From Chitinophagaceae bacterium (GTDB taxonomy: Bacteria > Bacteroidota > Bacteroidia > Chitinophagales > Chitinophagaceae): DNA of 41,947 nt. The stretch covers positions 1 to 41,947 of the forward strand of contig JAJAYD010000330.1 in the NCBI GenBank assembly GCA_026786345.1, read 5' to 3'. Made by a program: the position numbers and the translations under genes. The notes beneath the pieces were generated by a model. It was not told where the DNA came from, did not search any database, and saw nothing but the letters and a program-made list of their open reading frames with translations. Positions 33,199 to 41,947 of this stretch are shown piece by piece (the stretch's first letter is position 1; each line of letters starts with the position of its first letter).

Positions 33199-34350
33199 AT
33201 GGCAAACAGGTACAAAACGTTGGTGGAAGAAATGTTTTTAAGAGCAAACATCAGGATCAATGGTAACCAGCCATGCGATATCCTGGTAAAAAACGATGCT
33301 TTTTATAAGCGTGTACTTCGTGATGGTCAGTTAGGCATTGGCGAATCGTATGTTGATGGGTGGTGGGAGTGTGATGACATACCAGAAATGACCAACCGTT
33401 TTATTCGGTTGAACCTGTTGGAAGACACGGCAAAAAATATAAAGTTTGTATTGAACTACCTGTGGGTTAAGGCAAGCGATACAGGTAAAAAAGCAAAGGC
33501 GTTTGAAGTAGGGCAAAAACATTACGACCTGGGTAATCGCCTGTTTTTTAACATGCTGGATGAACGTATGATTTACAGTTGTGCCTATTGGAAAGATGCA
33601 CAAACACTCGATGAAGCCCAGCTAAATAAGCTGGACCTAATCTGCCGGAAAATTGGATTAAAGCCTGGAATGAAAGTGCTTGAAATCGGGTGTGGCTGGG
33701 GCGGCTGGGCAAGGCATGCTGCTGAAAAATATGGAGTGGATGTAGTTTGTCTTACTGTGTCTGAGGAGCAGGCAAAGTTTGCCAAGGAAACATGCAAAGG
33801 TTTAGCAGTTGAAATAAAATTACAGGATTACAGGGAAGCAACCGGGCAGTACGATCGTGTTGTTTCTATAGCCATGTTTGAAGCTGTTGGACATAAATAT
33901 TTTCGAACATTTATGCAGGTGGCAGAACGCTGTTTAAAGGATGACGGGCTATTCTTTTTGCATACAATTACTTCCAACGTACCATTGGGACCTGCAGAGT
34001 CAACCTGGATGAATAAGTATATTTTCCCTAATGGCGAACTGCCTTCTCTTAGGCAAATTTCTAAAGCTGCTGAGGGATTATTTGTCGAAGAAGCACACCA
34101 TCACTTTAGCAACGATTACGAAAGAACATTGAAAGCCTGGTACGAAAACTTTACTGCAAACTGGGGCAAACTGCAAAATGAATATAACCCGCAGTTTTTT
34201 CGTATGTGGACTTTTTACCTGTTGATCTCGCAAGGTATTTGCCGCTCCCGGCTTATTCACCTCTGGCACTTCGTATATTCAAAAGATGGCATTCCCGGCA
34301 AAGCAGCTAAACCCATTGCTGAACACTTTCAATTGTTTGACTCGCGATAA
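33199..34350 (+). CDS. Cyclopropane-fatty-acyl-phospholipid synthase family methyltransferase
   Basis: Transfers the methylene of S-adenosylmethionine to a cis double bond of an acyl chain. The SAM site VLEIGCGWGGWARHAAEKYG is at residues 160-179. Active-site residues correspond to those of E. coli Cfa at a constant offset of 11: Cys128 (YSCAYW), Glu228 (MFEAVGH), His255 and Ile257 (FLHTIT); Tyr307 is close to the fifth. The 383 residues match Cfa in length, including the N-terminal lipid-binding domain. Keeping these residues favours real cyclopropanation. It lies between the monooxygenase and the desaturase genes. Confidence 0.9.
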   Translation: MANRYKTLVEEMFLRANIRINGNQPCDILVKNDAFYKRVLRDGQLGIGESYVDGWWECDDIPEMTNRFIRLNLLEDTAKNIKFVLNYLWVKASDTGKKAKAFEVGQKHYDLGNRLFFNMLDERMIYSCAYWKDAQTLDEAQLNKLDLICRKIGLKPGMKVLEIGCGWGGWARHAAEKYGVDVVCLTVSEEQAKFAKETCKGLAVEIKLQDYREATGQYDRVVSIAMFEAVGHKYFRTFMQVAERCLKDDGLFFLHTITSNVPLGPAESTWMNKYIFPNGELPSLRQISKAAEGLFVEEAHHHFSNDYERTLKAWYENFTANWGKLQNEYNPQFFRMWTFYLLISQGICRSRLIHLWHFVYSKDGIPGKAAKPIAEHFQLFDSR

Positions 34351-34484
34351 TTTTTTTGTGGAACTATTTTCAATTAGTTGATATCCAGTGTTTTTATTAC
34401 ATTTAGTCTGCAGGCAGATTTTTGAGTAAATAGTGTATGAGGATTTAATAAAGAATCAATTCCACCACAAAAAAGAACTCCGGT

Positions 34485-35588
34485 ATGAGCGCCATTATTA
34501 CCAACAGCGAAATTCCAGCTTTTCATACGGTCCTTTACAAAAGGATCAATGATTATTTCAGGGAAAATAATCGTTCAAAAAAAGCTGGCTTCGAAATGTG
34601 GTTTAAAATATGGGTGGGTTTGTTTTGGTATTTCGGCAGCTACGCCTGTATTTACATTTTCACCACCGGCAACTGGTCGTTCTTTTGGCTTTACCTCTTC
34701 CATGGTTTATCGCATGTGTACCTTGTTTTTAATATAGCTCACGATGCTAACCATCACGCTATTTCACACAAGCCCTGGGTAAATAAAACACTCAGTTATA
34801 CTTTTGATGCATGTGGAATTAACTCTTATCTATGGCGCATTCTGCACCACGATCAGCACCACTACTGCATGAACGTGCATGGCCAGGACGAGACATTGGC
34901 TGCAAGAGGATTCTTTAGGTTTACGCCTCATACACCCAAACGTATTATCCATCGTTTTCAGCATTTGTATTTCCCTTTTGTTTATGGATTTCTTACACTC
35001 GACTGGGTTTTTGTAAAAGACTTTGATTACTTCGTTTTCAAGAAAAGCCACCTTGCAAAAGGCCTGAAACATCCTGCAAGGGAGTACGTGATTATGGCCA
35101 TTGCCAAAGCCCTTTATCTAACATGGATGATAGTGTTACCGATAGTGGTGCTGGGGATTTCGTTTTGGTGGGTAGCTATAGCTTTTACAATAGCAGGTTT
35201 TGTAATTGGTCTTACGGCCTCCATAGTGGTGCAAATTGTTCATCCAAACGAAACGGCAGATTTTCCAAAAACTACCAATGAGTACGACCATTATGTTTTT
35301 TATGTACTTGGCACGACAGCAGATTATGCTGCCAAAAGCCCAATTGCCAATTCAGTGCTTGGTGGGCTAAACCTGCATGTAATTCATCATCTTTTTCCGC
35401 AGATTTGCCATACTCATTTTCCTGCTGTAACTAAAATAATTAAAGCGACTGCTGGCGAGTATGGCATTACGTACCGCGAAGCAAAAACAATGTACGGGAG
35501 TATTGTTCAGCATTACCGTTTACTAAAGCAACTGGCAACAGAACCTTATATTCCTGAACCATCTGGCGAACTAATGGCTACAGGCTAA
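34485..35588 (+). CDS. Membrane fatty-acid desaturase
   Basis: Di-iron integral-membrane desaturase of 367 residues that oxidises a C-C bond of an acyl chain. All three histidine boxes are present: HDANHH (residues 86-91), HHDQHH (121-126) and HVIHHLFP near the C-terminus, with four to six membrane segments between. It lacks a fused cytochrome b5 domain. The closest recognisable type is linoleoyl-CoA / front-end desaturase. Family members also act as acetylenases or hydroxylases, so the exact reaction is open. It would supply the double bond used by the neighbouring cyclopropane synthase. Confidence 0.9.
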   Translation: MSAIITNSEIPAFHTVLYKRINDYFRENNRSKKAGFEMWFKIWVGLFWYFGSYACIYIFTTGNWSFFWLYLFHGLSHVYLVFNIAHDANHHAISHKPWVNKTLSYTFDACGINSYLWRILHHDQHHYCMNVHGQDETLAARGFFRFTPHTPKRIIHRFQHLYFPFVYGFLTLDWVFVKDFDYFVFKKSHLAKGLKHPAREYVIMAIAKALYLTWMIVLPIVVLGISFWWVAIAFTIAGFVIGLTASIVVQIVHPNETADFPKTTNEYDHYVFYVLGTTADYAAKSPIANSVLGGLNLHVIHHLFPQICHTHFPAVTKIIKATAGEYGITYREAKTMYGSIVQHYRLLKQLATEPYIPEPSGELMATG

Positions 35589-35711
35589 CATTAATCTTTA
35601 CCATGTGATTTCGATTCGTAATTGTTTAAAGCTTCAATCGTGACCGTTGAATCAAGTGCTATTTTGCATTTCACTTTCCATACCAAACTAACACCTTAAA
35701 ACAACCTTATC

Positions 35712-37082
35712 ATGAATTCAACACGACTTGTTCCACCTGCAATACCCAGATGGCGTTCGTTGATGGATTCAAAAGCCATGATCAAAAACCCGGTAGCTAT
35801 TTTTAGTAAATATGCTGCCGAAGGAAAAGAAACGTTCACCTTTCATTTTGGTGGTATTCAAAAAGCAATTGTTACGTCAAACCCTGCTATCATTCAGCAT
35901 GTGCTAAAAACCAATTATGAAAACTATCACAAGTCAGACATACAGGTAAAACGCATGGCTCATTTTCTGGGCAAAGGTTTATTGACGAGCCATGGAAAAG
36001 AGTGGCTGATTAAAAGGCGTTTAATTCAACAGGGCTTTCATAAGGAGCGTTTGGGCAAACTGGTAAGCATAATGCAAATCGATTTTGCAGAACTGATGGA
36101 TGATTGGGATAAAGAAATTGATAAAGGTGCGGTAGATATTTACCAGCAGATGATGAGGATAACCTTTAAGATGGTGACCAGATCGCTGTTCAGCATTACG
36201 CTACCTAAAAATGAACTTACGACCATCAGCAATAGTATATTAACCATTCAGCAGTTTATGGTTAAGCAAATTGTACAGCCGTATCTTAATCCATGGTTTT
36301 GGGTATCAGGAAAACTTCACCACTATGAGCAAATACGCAACAGTTCTTACGATATCATTATGAAGTACATCAGGCGGCGGCGTGCTTCAAACCTGGGGCA
36401 TGATGATATGTTGCAGATTTTTTTTGATGCACGTTATGAGCATTCTGATGAAGGCATGGACGATGATGAAATACTAAGTGAAAGCATGCAGTTGCTGGTA
36501 GCAGGTCACGAAACATCGTCTAACGCTTTATCATGGACATTGTATCTGCTATGCAGGCATCCTGATGCAATTAACGCTATCAGGAATGAAATAGACGATG
36601 TTTTAGGTGATGGCAATTTTGAGTTTAAACATATTGAAGCGCTTACCTATACAACACAGGTTATTGAAGAATCACTTCGCCTTTATCCACCGTTTTGGAT
36701 GGTTGACAGGGAGGCGCTTTCTGATGATGAAGTTGCGGGACTTGATATACCTGCCGGTAGTACTGTGATCGCATTTATTCATGCGCTGCACCACTCTCCA
36801 TTGTATTGGAAAGACCCGGAAGAATTTAGACCTGAAAGGTTTGCACCGGCAGAAAAAAAGAAACATACCCCGTTTACATTCATGCCCTTTGGCGCAGGTC
36901 CACGGGGGTGTATAGGTGGCAATTTCGCCATGATGCAAATGCTACTCATTCTAACCAATATCATTCGCAATTACGATATAAAATTGGTACCAGATGAGGC
37001 GGTTGAAATTGAACCCATGCTGATACTACGCCCAAAAGGCGGGATTAAGATAAAGTTTAGCAAGAGAAACGATTTGAAGTAA
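35712..37082 (+). CDS. Cytochrome P450
   Basis: A full-length soluble-type P450 of 456 residues. Motifs: I-helix AGHETS (264-269) for oxygen activation, K-helix EESLR (319-323), PERF region (EFRPERFAP), and the haem loop FMPFGAGPRGCIGG with ligand Cys400. The family is close to the fatty-acid/CYP102-like or CYP110-like group by the PFGAGPRGCIG signature, though this is a loose judgement. It probably hydroxylates or epoxidises an acyl chain in this cluster. No redoxin or reductase gene is near, so electrons must come from elsewhere. Confidence 0.92.
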   Translation: MNSTRLVPPAIPRWRSLMDSKAMIKNPVAIFSKYAAEGKETFTFHFGGIQKAIVTSNPAIIQHVLKTNYENYHKSDIQVKRMAHFLGKGLLTSHGKEWLIKRRLIQQGFHKERLGKLVSIMQIDFAELMDDWDKEIDKGAVDIYQQMMRITFKMVTRSLFSITLPKNELTTISNSILTIQQFMVKQIVQPYLNPWFWVSGKLHHYEQIRNSSYDIIMKYIRRRRASNLGHDDMLQIFFDARYEHSDEGMDDDEILSESMQLLVAGHETSSNALSWTLYLLCRHPDAINAIRNEIDDVLGDGNFEFKHIEALTYTTQVIEESLRLYPPFWMVDREALSDDEVAGLDIPAGSTVIAFIHALHHSPLYWKDPEEFRPERFAPAEKKKHTPFTFMPFGAGPRGCIGGNFAMMQMLLILTNIIRNYDIKLVPDEAVEIEPMLILRPKGGIKIKFSKRNDLK

Positions 37083-37090
37083 ATTTTCTT

Positions 37091-37300
37091 AACCATAACG
37101 TGCACAAAGAATGAAACACAGAGAAGAAAAGAGTTAGCCCTTGTGTGCTCTGCGAAAAACGCTTGTATTTGTTTGCGGTTATATTTTTTTATGCAAAAGG
37201 AAGTTTACCACAGAGAACAAAAGAAGTAGTTGCCCAATAAAGACGTAATAGTACAAGAGCGCGACGCAACAATGTACCACAAAGGCCAAAAGCCGGGAGC
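37091..37300. repeat. Degenerate ACCACAGAG-type dispersed repeats
   Basis: Between the P450 and the ligase genes lie diverged units such as GAAACACAGAGAAGAAAAGAG, TTTACCACAGAGAACAAAAG and GTACCACAAAGGCC. Reverse-complement relatives (CTTTGTG, CTCTGTG) are at 25683-25866. They are non-coding; they show that this gap is not a simple intra-operon spacer. Confidence 0.5.
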
Positions 37301-37368
37301 CAAAAGAATATTGCATCAAAGTTTACTAACCAAGCTATTGTATTATACCAAACCCTAACAAGCCACTT

Positions 37369-40300
37369 ATGCAATCTGTTATTGAAAAGCTGCAAAGCTA
37401 TGTTGAGCAAACGCCTGATAAATTACTGTATTCATTTTTAGACATTAGCGGCGACGAAACGGAGCGATACACCTACCTGCAATTTATGCAGCGTGTTGAT
37501 GTGATTGCCTCTCATCTTCATTATCATCATTCGTTTAAAGGCAATTCAAGAATACTGCTGGCGTACCCTCCCGGTGTTGAAATGATTTGTGCTTTTTTTG
37601 CCTGTGCAAAGCTTGGTTTAATACCTGTTCCGGTATATCCACCGACATCAAACGGGTTCCAGGCTGCCATTAATAAAATATCGTACATCGCTAAAGATTG
37701 CCAGGCTACAGCGGTGCTGACCAGCAAGGAATATTACTGGTCATTTCAATTGAACATTAGTCGAAACCATATTGCAGGTTTTGCATTGACCGAGAGCTTT
37801 GTTTCGAAAATGGAATGGATTTGTACAGAAGATTTTACGGAATTGGTTAACCCTAATTTTCACCAGGGACATAGTGAAATATTTTTTCTTCAATACACCT
37901 CCGGTTCAACCAGTGATCCAAAAGGCGTTATGGTTTCGCACCGCAATATCCTTTACAATTGTAATTTGGTATCAGACCATTTGCCCGTGTGTGTTTCGTG
38001 GTTGCCGCAATACCACGATATGGGCCTGATTGGCTATTACATATTTTGTGCTTTGCAGGGCGGAACCACTTATGGCTTTTCGTCTATCGATTTTATTCAG
38101 AAGCCTTCACTTTGGCTTGAAACTATTTCGAAATACGGATGTACAGCTTCGTCGGCTCCAAATTTTGCTTATGAATACTGCCTGCAGCCCGGCAAAATTT
38201 CAGAAGCAGTTTTAGCACAACTTGACTTGAGCACGCTTGAATTTTTGATGACAGCAGCAGAGCCGGTAAGACCCGCTACGTATGATCGCTTTTTAAAGTT
38301 TTTTGCACCCTATGGACTACACGCCAGAAGCTATTTTGCAGCATACGGACTGGCCGAAAATACCCTTGCAGTTACCAACAAAGGAACCACTTACCTGGCT
38401 TTGGATAAAGCCAGTTTGAACCAGAACAAATTAAAAACTGCCTCACCATTAGCTGAAGAAGACACTGTTGTAAAAATTATGAGCTGTGGTGGTTTTTTAG
38501 GTGACAACACTGTAAGAATAGTGAATCCGGATACCCTTCAAACTATGCCTGATGGGCAACTAGGTGAAATTTGGGTAACCGGCCAAAGCAAATGCCTGGG
38601 GTATTGGAACAAGCCCGAATTGACAAAGCAAATCTTTAATGCAAGCATAACAGGTGAAAACCAGCATAAAAATAATTACCTGCGTACCGGAGATATCGGT
38701 TTTGTTCAGCAGGACGAATTGTATATCTGTGGCCGCGTAAAGGATATGATTATTGTGCGGGGATTAAATTACTTTCCGCACGACATTGAAAAAATAGTGG
38801 AAGATGCCACCGAATTGGTAAGGAAAGGTTGTATTGCCGCGTTTGGAATTACAGAAAACGATGAAGAAAAATTAGTGGTACTTGCCGGGTTAAAAAATTC
38901 GAAAGCCATACCCGACTGTAAAATTCTGTGCGAGGAGATCAGAAAAAATCTAAACATCAACACGCATTATATCGGCTTTGTAATGGCCAAAGAAGTTCCA
39001 AAAACAAGCTCTGGTAAAATCAAGCGTCACCAAATAAAACACGACTGGCAGGAAGGGAAATTAAACCTCGTGTCAGTTTATACTTTCAACAACACTGCTG
39101 AAACTGATGAAGGCTGCATTGGCAGTGTTTCGCCCTTTGATGAGATCAAAGAAAAATATGGCTTTAAAGGTGATGAAACGGTAACACTTGGCAATGCTTT
39201 GGACTCACTTGACCTGGTGGTATTAATGCACGATATAAAGGAGTTATTGAAAGACAAAGGAGCCGCAGCCTTATCTAACGAAATTGACATGCGGCTGGTG
39301 CAGGAGATTAGTATATCGGAGCTGCTGGAATTGGGTGAACAATTTGAAAATTCGTCTGCTATTGCTATTATCCGCCTGAAAAGAATGCTGCATAAAATGC
39401 AACTGGAACATACAAGTATTGAACAAAGGAAGATGCTGAGTGATGCTAAATATACCGGCGAGTTTGGTGAGATTTTTAGTGGAACTAGTACTGAAGCAGG
39501 TAATAACATATTGCTTACTGGCGGAACAGGGTTTTTGGGACCATTCATCTTGAAGAGCCTGCTTGAACAAACTAATGCAAAAATTTATGTACTGGTTAGG
39601 GCCGCTAACCATGTGCAGGGCATGGAACGTATAAAATTATCGCAGCAGAATGTGCCCGGTGTTGATAGTAAAATGTTGCAAATGATTGACGAAAGGGTGA
39701 TACCACTTTGCGGCAATCTCGATCAGCCTAAAATTGGTCTTGATGAGGTGACTTATAGGAAACTTTCGCAGCAGATCGACACGATTTATCATAACGGTGC
39801 ATTGGTAAATTATTTGTTCAACTACTATAAAATGCGGAACATAAATGTGATAGGCACCAATGAACTAATCAAGCTGGCCTTTGAAGAAAGACCTAAAATC
39901 TTCAACCACATTTCAACCACATTCATCTTTGGATGGGCGGTAAAAGATGTGTTATACGAAGGCAACAGCAACGACGATATCGACCTGCTTGACTTTGGCT
40001 ATAGCCAAACAAAATGGGCATCTGAACAGGTGGTATTTGATGCGATGAGTAAGGGGTTAAATGCCCGTATTTTCAGGCCTGCACTTATAAGTCCTTCTAT
40101 CGAAGGTGGTGGCCATAATTTTGATATTTCCATAAGGCTGATTGCTTTTATGATTAAATATGGCATAGGTGTAGATGCGATGAACCAGGTTAGTTTCACC
40201 CCTGTTGACATAGCAGGAAACAATATTGTAGCCATTTGTAACGAGCCAGGTACTATCAATAAAACCTACCATGTAACACGCGATTTTTATTGTAACATGA

Positions 40301-40623
40301 CCGACATCACAAACATTATTACCGAGCTCACCGGCCAGCCGTTCAGAATTTATAAACTTGATGACTTTGTGCCCGAGGTGCTTAACAGGTGTACCCGTGA
40401 GGACTTGCTGTTTCCTTTGCTTGATTTTCTCGTCAGGTCAGTAGATAAAATAAACGGCATGGAGTTCAAACGTTACGACAGCACCAATTACCAAAGAGCA
40501 CGGGGCCAATCGGCAAACACAATTGCAGACCCAAGCCTTCGGGACACAGTAAAAGGCATCATTTTATTTTTAGAAAAAAACAATATTAAGTTCAGGCCAG
40601 TGAAAGAATACGAATTTAAGTAA
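37369..40623 (+). CDS. Fatty-acyl-AMP ligase - carrier protein - thioester reductase fusion
   Basis: A 1084-residue three-part enzyme. Residues 1-570: adenylation domain of the fatty-acyl-AMP-ligase type, with YTSGSTSDPKG (176-186), WLPQYHDMGLIG, YLRTGDIGF and catalytic Lys550 in PKTSSGKIKR. Residues 585-660: a likely acyl-carrier domain with the attachment motif DSLD (Ser613). Residues 710-1084: NAD(P)H thioester reductase with LLTGGTGFLG (715-724) and YSQTK (878-882). The layout resembles carboxylic acid reductases: activate an acid, tether it, release it as aldehyde or alcohol. The carrier part lacks strong similarity beyond its motif. It is the last gene of the lipid cluster. Confidence 0.88.
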   Translation: MQSVIEKLQSYVEQTPDKLLYSFLDISGDETERYTYLQFMQRVDVIASHLHYHHSFKGNSRILLAYPPGVEMICAFFACAKLGLIPVPVYPPTSNGFQAAINKISYIAKDCQATAVLTSKEYYWSFQLNISRNHIAGFALTESFVSKMEWICTEDFTELVNPNFHQGHSEIFFLQYTSGSTSDPKGVMVSHRNILYNCNLVSDHLPVCVSWLPQYHDMGLIGYYIFCALQGGTTYGFSSIDFIQKPSLWLETISKYGCTASSAPNFAYEYCLQPGKISEAVLAQLDLSTLEFLMTAAEPVRPATYDRFLKFFAPYGLHARSYFAAYGLAENTLAVTNKGTTYLALDKASLNQNKLKTASPLAEEDTVVKIMSCGGFLGDNTVRIVNPDTLQTMPDGQLGEIWVTGQSKCLGYWNKPELTKQIFNASITGENQHKNNYLRTGDIGFVQQDELYICGRVKDMIIVRGLNYFPHDIEKIVEDATELVRKGCIAAFGITENDEEKLVVLAGLKNSKAIPDCKILCEEIRKNLNINTHYIGFVMAKEVPKTSSGKIKRHQIKHDWQEGKLNLVSVYTFNNTAETDEGCIGSVSPFDEIKEKYGFKGDETVTLGNALDSLDLVVLMHDIKELLKDKGAAALSNEIDMRLVQEISISELLELGEQFENSSAIAIIRLKRMLHKMQLEHTSIEQRKMLSDAKYTGEFGEIFSGTSTEAGNNILLTGGTGFLGPFILKSLLEQTNAKIYVLVRAANHVQGMERIKLSQQNVPGVDSKMLQMIDERVIPLCGNLDQPKIGLDEVTYRKLSQQIDTIYHNGALVNYLFNYYKMRNINVIGTNELIKLAFEERPKIFNHISTTFIFGWAVKDVLYEGNSNDDIDLLDFGYSQTKWASEQVVFDAMSKGLNARIFRPALISPSIEGGGHNFDISIRLIAFMIKYGIGVDAMNQVSFTPVDIAGNNIVAICNEPGTINKTYHVTRDFYCNMTDITNIITELTGQPFRIYKLDDFVPEVLNRCTREDLLFPLLDFLVRSVDKINGMEFKRYDSTNYQRARGQSANTIADPSLRDTVKGIILFLEKNNIKFRPVKEYEFK

Positions 40624-41172
40624 GCTCAATCGTGAGCAGGGTTTATGAGTGTCATCTTTCTTAAGTCTGGTCCGGCATAAACTCAAACTCCTATTAACTA
40701 GGTGCCAACGATCCCTGCGGCACTCAAACCAGCCTCAAAATCGAAATCAGCAAAGAAGCCCGGAAACCGCAATAGCGAACTATCCCGGCTGCCCCCTAAC
40801 CCGCCAGCTGCAGCATTTCCGCAAAGTCATCAACCATTAAGGCGTGGTTTAATCTTTAGGCGGGAAAAGAAAAGGAAATCAATCAAACTCCTTATTTTAC
40901 TTTTCTTTAAAAAAGTAAATTTAAAAACTGTCTTATTTTACTTTTTTGGTATTTCGTATAATAGTATAGGTGATTATTTTACATTCACCGGCACGCTGCG
41001 GGGTAAAAGATATTTGTTTAGCGATTACATGAATTTATTCCGTCAAAGCAATAAAGCGTAGTTAACAATACAATATAATTCACCATCGCCGATACCTTTA
41101 CTATTAGCATGGCACTATTAACAGAATATGAACAGAAGGCTGCTATAAACGCAAATCCTTTAGCTTTAAAAA
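40624..41172. other. Gene-poor stretch with A/T-rich direct repeats
   Basis: About 550 bases. A hairpin GCTC-AATCGT-GAGC (40624-40637) follows the reductase stop but has no T-run. CTTATTTTACTTTT occurs twice (40891-40904, 40932-40945). The open frames here have no family resemblance and biased composition. A 25-codon frame (41109-41186, MALLTEYEQKAAINAN...) overlaps the Crp/Fnr start and could be a leader peptide, unsupported otherwise. Confidence 0.45.
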
Positions 41173-41805
41173 ATGGAATTAAATAAACCCTCGTTACATA
41201 AAATTTTCCCTACGCTTGAAGAGCCTCTGCTCGATGAAATGCTGCAACATGGTTCAATAAAACAGGTGCCTGCCGGTGAAAGACTGCTGCGTATGGGCCA
41301 GACCATCCGCTCAACCTTACTAATACTTGATGGATTGGTTAAATTGTATAGGGAAGATGATGAGGGACGTGAATTTTTTATCTATCATCTTGATGCCGGC
41401 AAAGCCTGTTCCTTATCGCTTGTTTGTGCCGCTAAACAGGAAAACAGCGAGGTGCTGGCCATTGCCCTGACCGACGCAACAATTTTAAGTATTCCCCTTG
41501 CTTATATGGATCAATGGATGCTAACTTATAAAAGCTGGTATCAGTTTGTATTAACCTCTTACCGCGACCGCTTCGAAGAATTACTTACTACCATTGATGC
41601 CATTGCCTTTTCGGGCATGGATGAACGCCTTGAATATTATTTAAAAAAGAAAGTTGAAAAACTCGGACGCAACATAAAAGTCACGCACCAGGAAATTGCC
41701 AACGATCTTAACTCAAGCCGCGAAGTAATTAGCAGGCTGCTAAAAAAAATGGAAGCCAAAAAGTGGTTGGCTATAAATCGTAGTTCAATTGACTGGCTAC
41801 TATAA
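41173..41805 (+). CDS. Crp/Fnr family transcriptional regulator
   Basis: A 210-residue regulator with an N-terminal cyclic-nucleotide-binding-type barrel (GERLLRMGQTIRSTLLILDG) and a C-terminal winged helix (VTHQEIANDLNSSREVISRLLKKME). It lacks the cysteine cluster of classical FNR, and the cAMP-binding residues are not conserved, so the signal is unknown. The start ATG 41173 gives a normal family N-terminus. It lies 61 bases upstream of a TSUP transporter gene; regulators of this group often precede TauE/SafE and sulfur-handling genes in Bacteroidota. Confidence 0.9.
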   Translation: MELNKPSLHKIFPTLEEPLLDEMLQHGSIKQVPAGERLLRMGQTIRSTLLILDGLVKLYREDDEGREFFIYHLDAGKACSLSLVCAAKQENSEVLAIALTDATILSIPLAYMDQWMLTYKSWYQFVLTSYRDRFEELLTTIDAIAFSGMDERLEYYLKKKVEKLGRNIKVTHQEIANDLNSSREVISRLLKKMEAKKWLAINRSSIDWLL

Positions 41806-41817
41806 AAATTAGGCTAA

Positions 41818-41833
41818 TGTGACATAGAGCACT
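41818..41833. promoter_or_regulatory. Weak Crp/Fnr-type dyad before the TSUP gene
   Basis: TGTGA-N6-GCACT resembles TGTGA-N6-TCACA with one good and one partial half-site, 33 bases before the transporter ATG. Its place between the regulator and its likely target is the main argument. Confidence 0.25.
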
Positions 41834-41866
41834 GTGGCAGTAATAATTTACTTTCATTTTTGCATT

Positions 41867-41947
41867 ATGGAAATAGCCGGGTACATAGCATCGTTATTCA
41901 TTGGCATATCATTGGGTCTCATGGGCGGGGGTGGCTCTATCCTTACC
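41867..41947 (+). CDS. TSUP family transporter (TauE/SafE), 3' truncated by window end
   Basis: The first 27 codons of a membrane protein beginning MEIAGYIASLFIGISLGLMG and followed by a glycine run (GGGGSILT). This N-terminal helix with the glycine cluster is typical of sulfite/sulfonate exporters of the TSUP family. The rest is outside the window. It follows the Crp/Fnr gene on the same strand; CATTTTTG four bases before the ATG resembles a -7 box. Confidence 0.8.
   Translation, partial: MEIAGYIASLFIGISLGLMGGGGSILT

Noticed and set aside
40624-40637. Terminator after the ligase-reductase gene
   Set aside because: The four-pair hairpin has no T-run.
40702-41061. 119-codon open frame after the ligase-reductase gene
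   Set aside because: Biased composition (Ser/Pro/Lys then Phe/Leu), passes through A/T direct repeats, and no similarity that I recognise.

Overview
The window looks like a chromosomal segment of a Bacteroidota bacterium, most likely family Chitinophagaceae. The evidence is a GldC gliding protein, a cupredoxin with a type IX secretion (T9SS) C-terminal domain, a DUF6089 outer-membrane protein, the gene order nadK, DUF6089, uppS, bamA, ompH, ompH, murI, promoters of the Bacteroidota type (-7 box TAnnTTTG), and no obvious Shine-Dalgarno sites. This taxonomic call is an inference; no 16S rRNA gene is present.

Layout. 1-5926: a 5'-truncated DUF885 metalloprotease-like protein, a GT4 glycosyltransferase, gldC, YqeY, CvpA, an alpha/beta hydrolase and a CBS protein. 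6042-16737: an envelope and core block with a BamA-like single-POTRA barrel, NAD kinase, DUF6089 protein, UppS, BamA, two OmpH/Skp chaperones, glutamate racemase, then rpmH, rnpA and yidD. 17050-25525: a lipoprotein, Mn-type superoxide dismutase, AlkA-type glycosylase, DUF4440 protein, a MarR plus acyl-CoA dehydrogenase pair, a T9SS cupredoxin, a second hydrolase and a GT2. 26116-29632: an orphan OppC-like permease and an O-antigen ligase / Wzz-like pair.

29942-31530 is the most unusual region. Divergent from an Lrp/AsnC regulator lie two tandem tRNA-like RNAs (30586-30759 and 30801-30965), each with an 8-bp acceptor stem, a Leu-type D arm, a canonical T arm and a variable region of about 91-100 nt instead of the normal 4-24. 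Base pairs change in a compensating way between the copies, and a rho-independent terminator follows copy 2. I do not recognise this RNA family. A 106-bp inverted-repeat element lies downstream.

31531-40623 is a five-gene lipid-tailoring cluster on the + strand: Baeyer-Villiger monooxygenase, cyclopropane-fatty-acid synthase, membrane fatty-acid desaturase, cytochrome P450, and a fused fatty-acyl-AMP ligase / carrier / thioester reductase. Together they could desaturate, cyclopropanate or methylate, hydroxylate and oxygenate an acyl chain and release it reductively as an aldehyde or alcohol; the product is unknown. The window ends with a Crp/Fnr regulator and the first codons of a TauE/SafE (TSUP) transporter.

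The intergenic regions carry several dispersed repeat families: a 33-nt repeat, a palindrome with 13-14-bp arms present at two loci, a REP-like triple hairpin and short tandem repeats.
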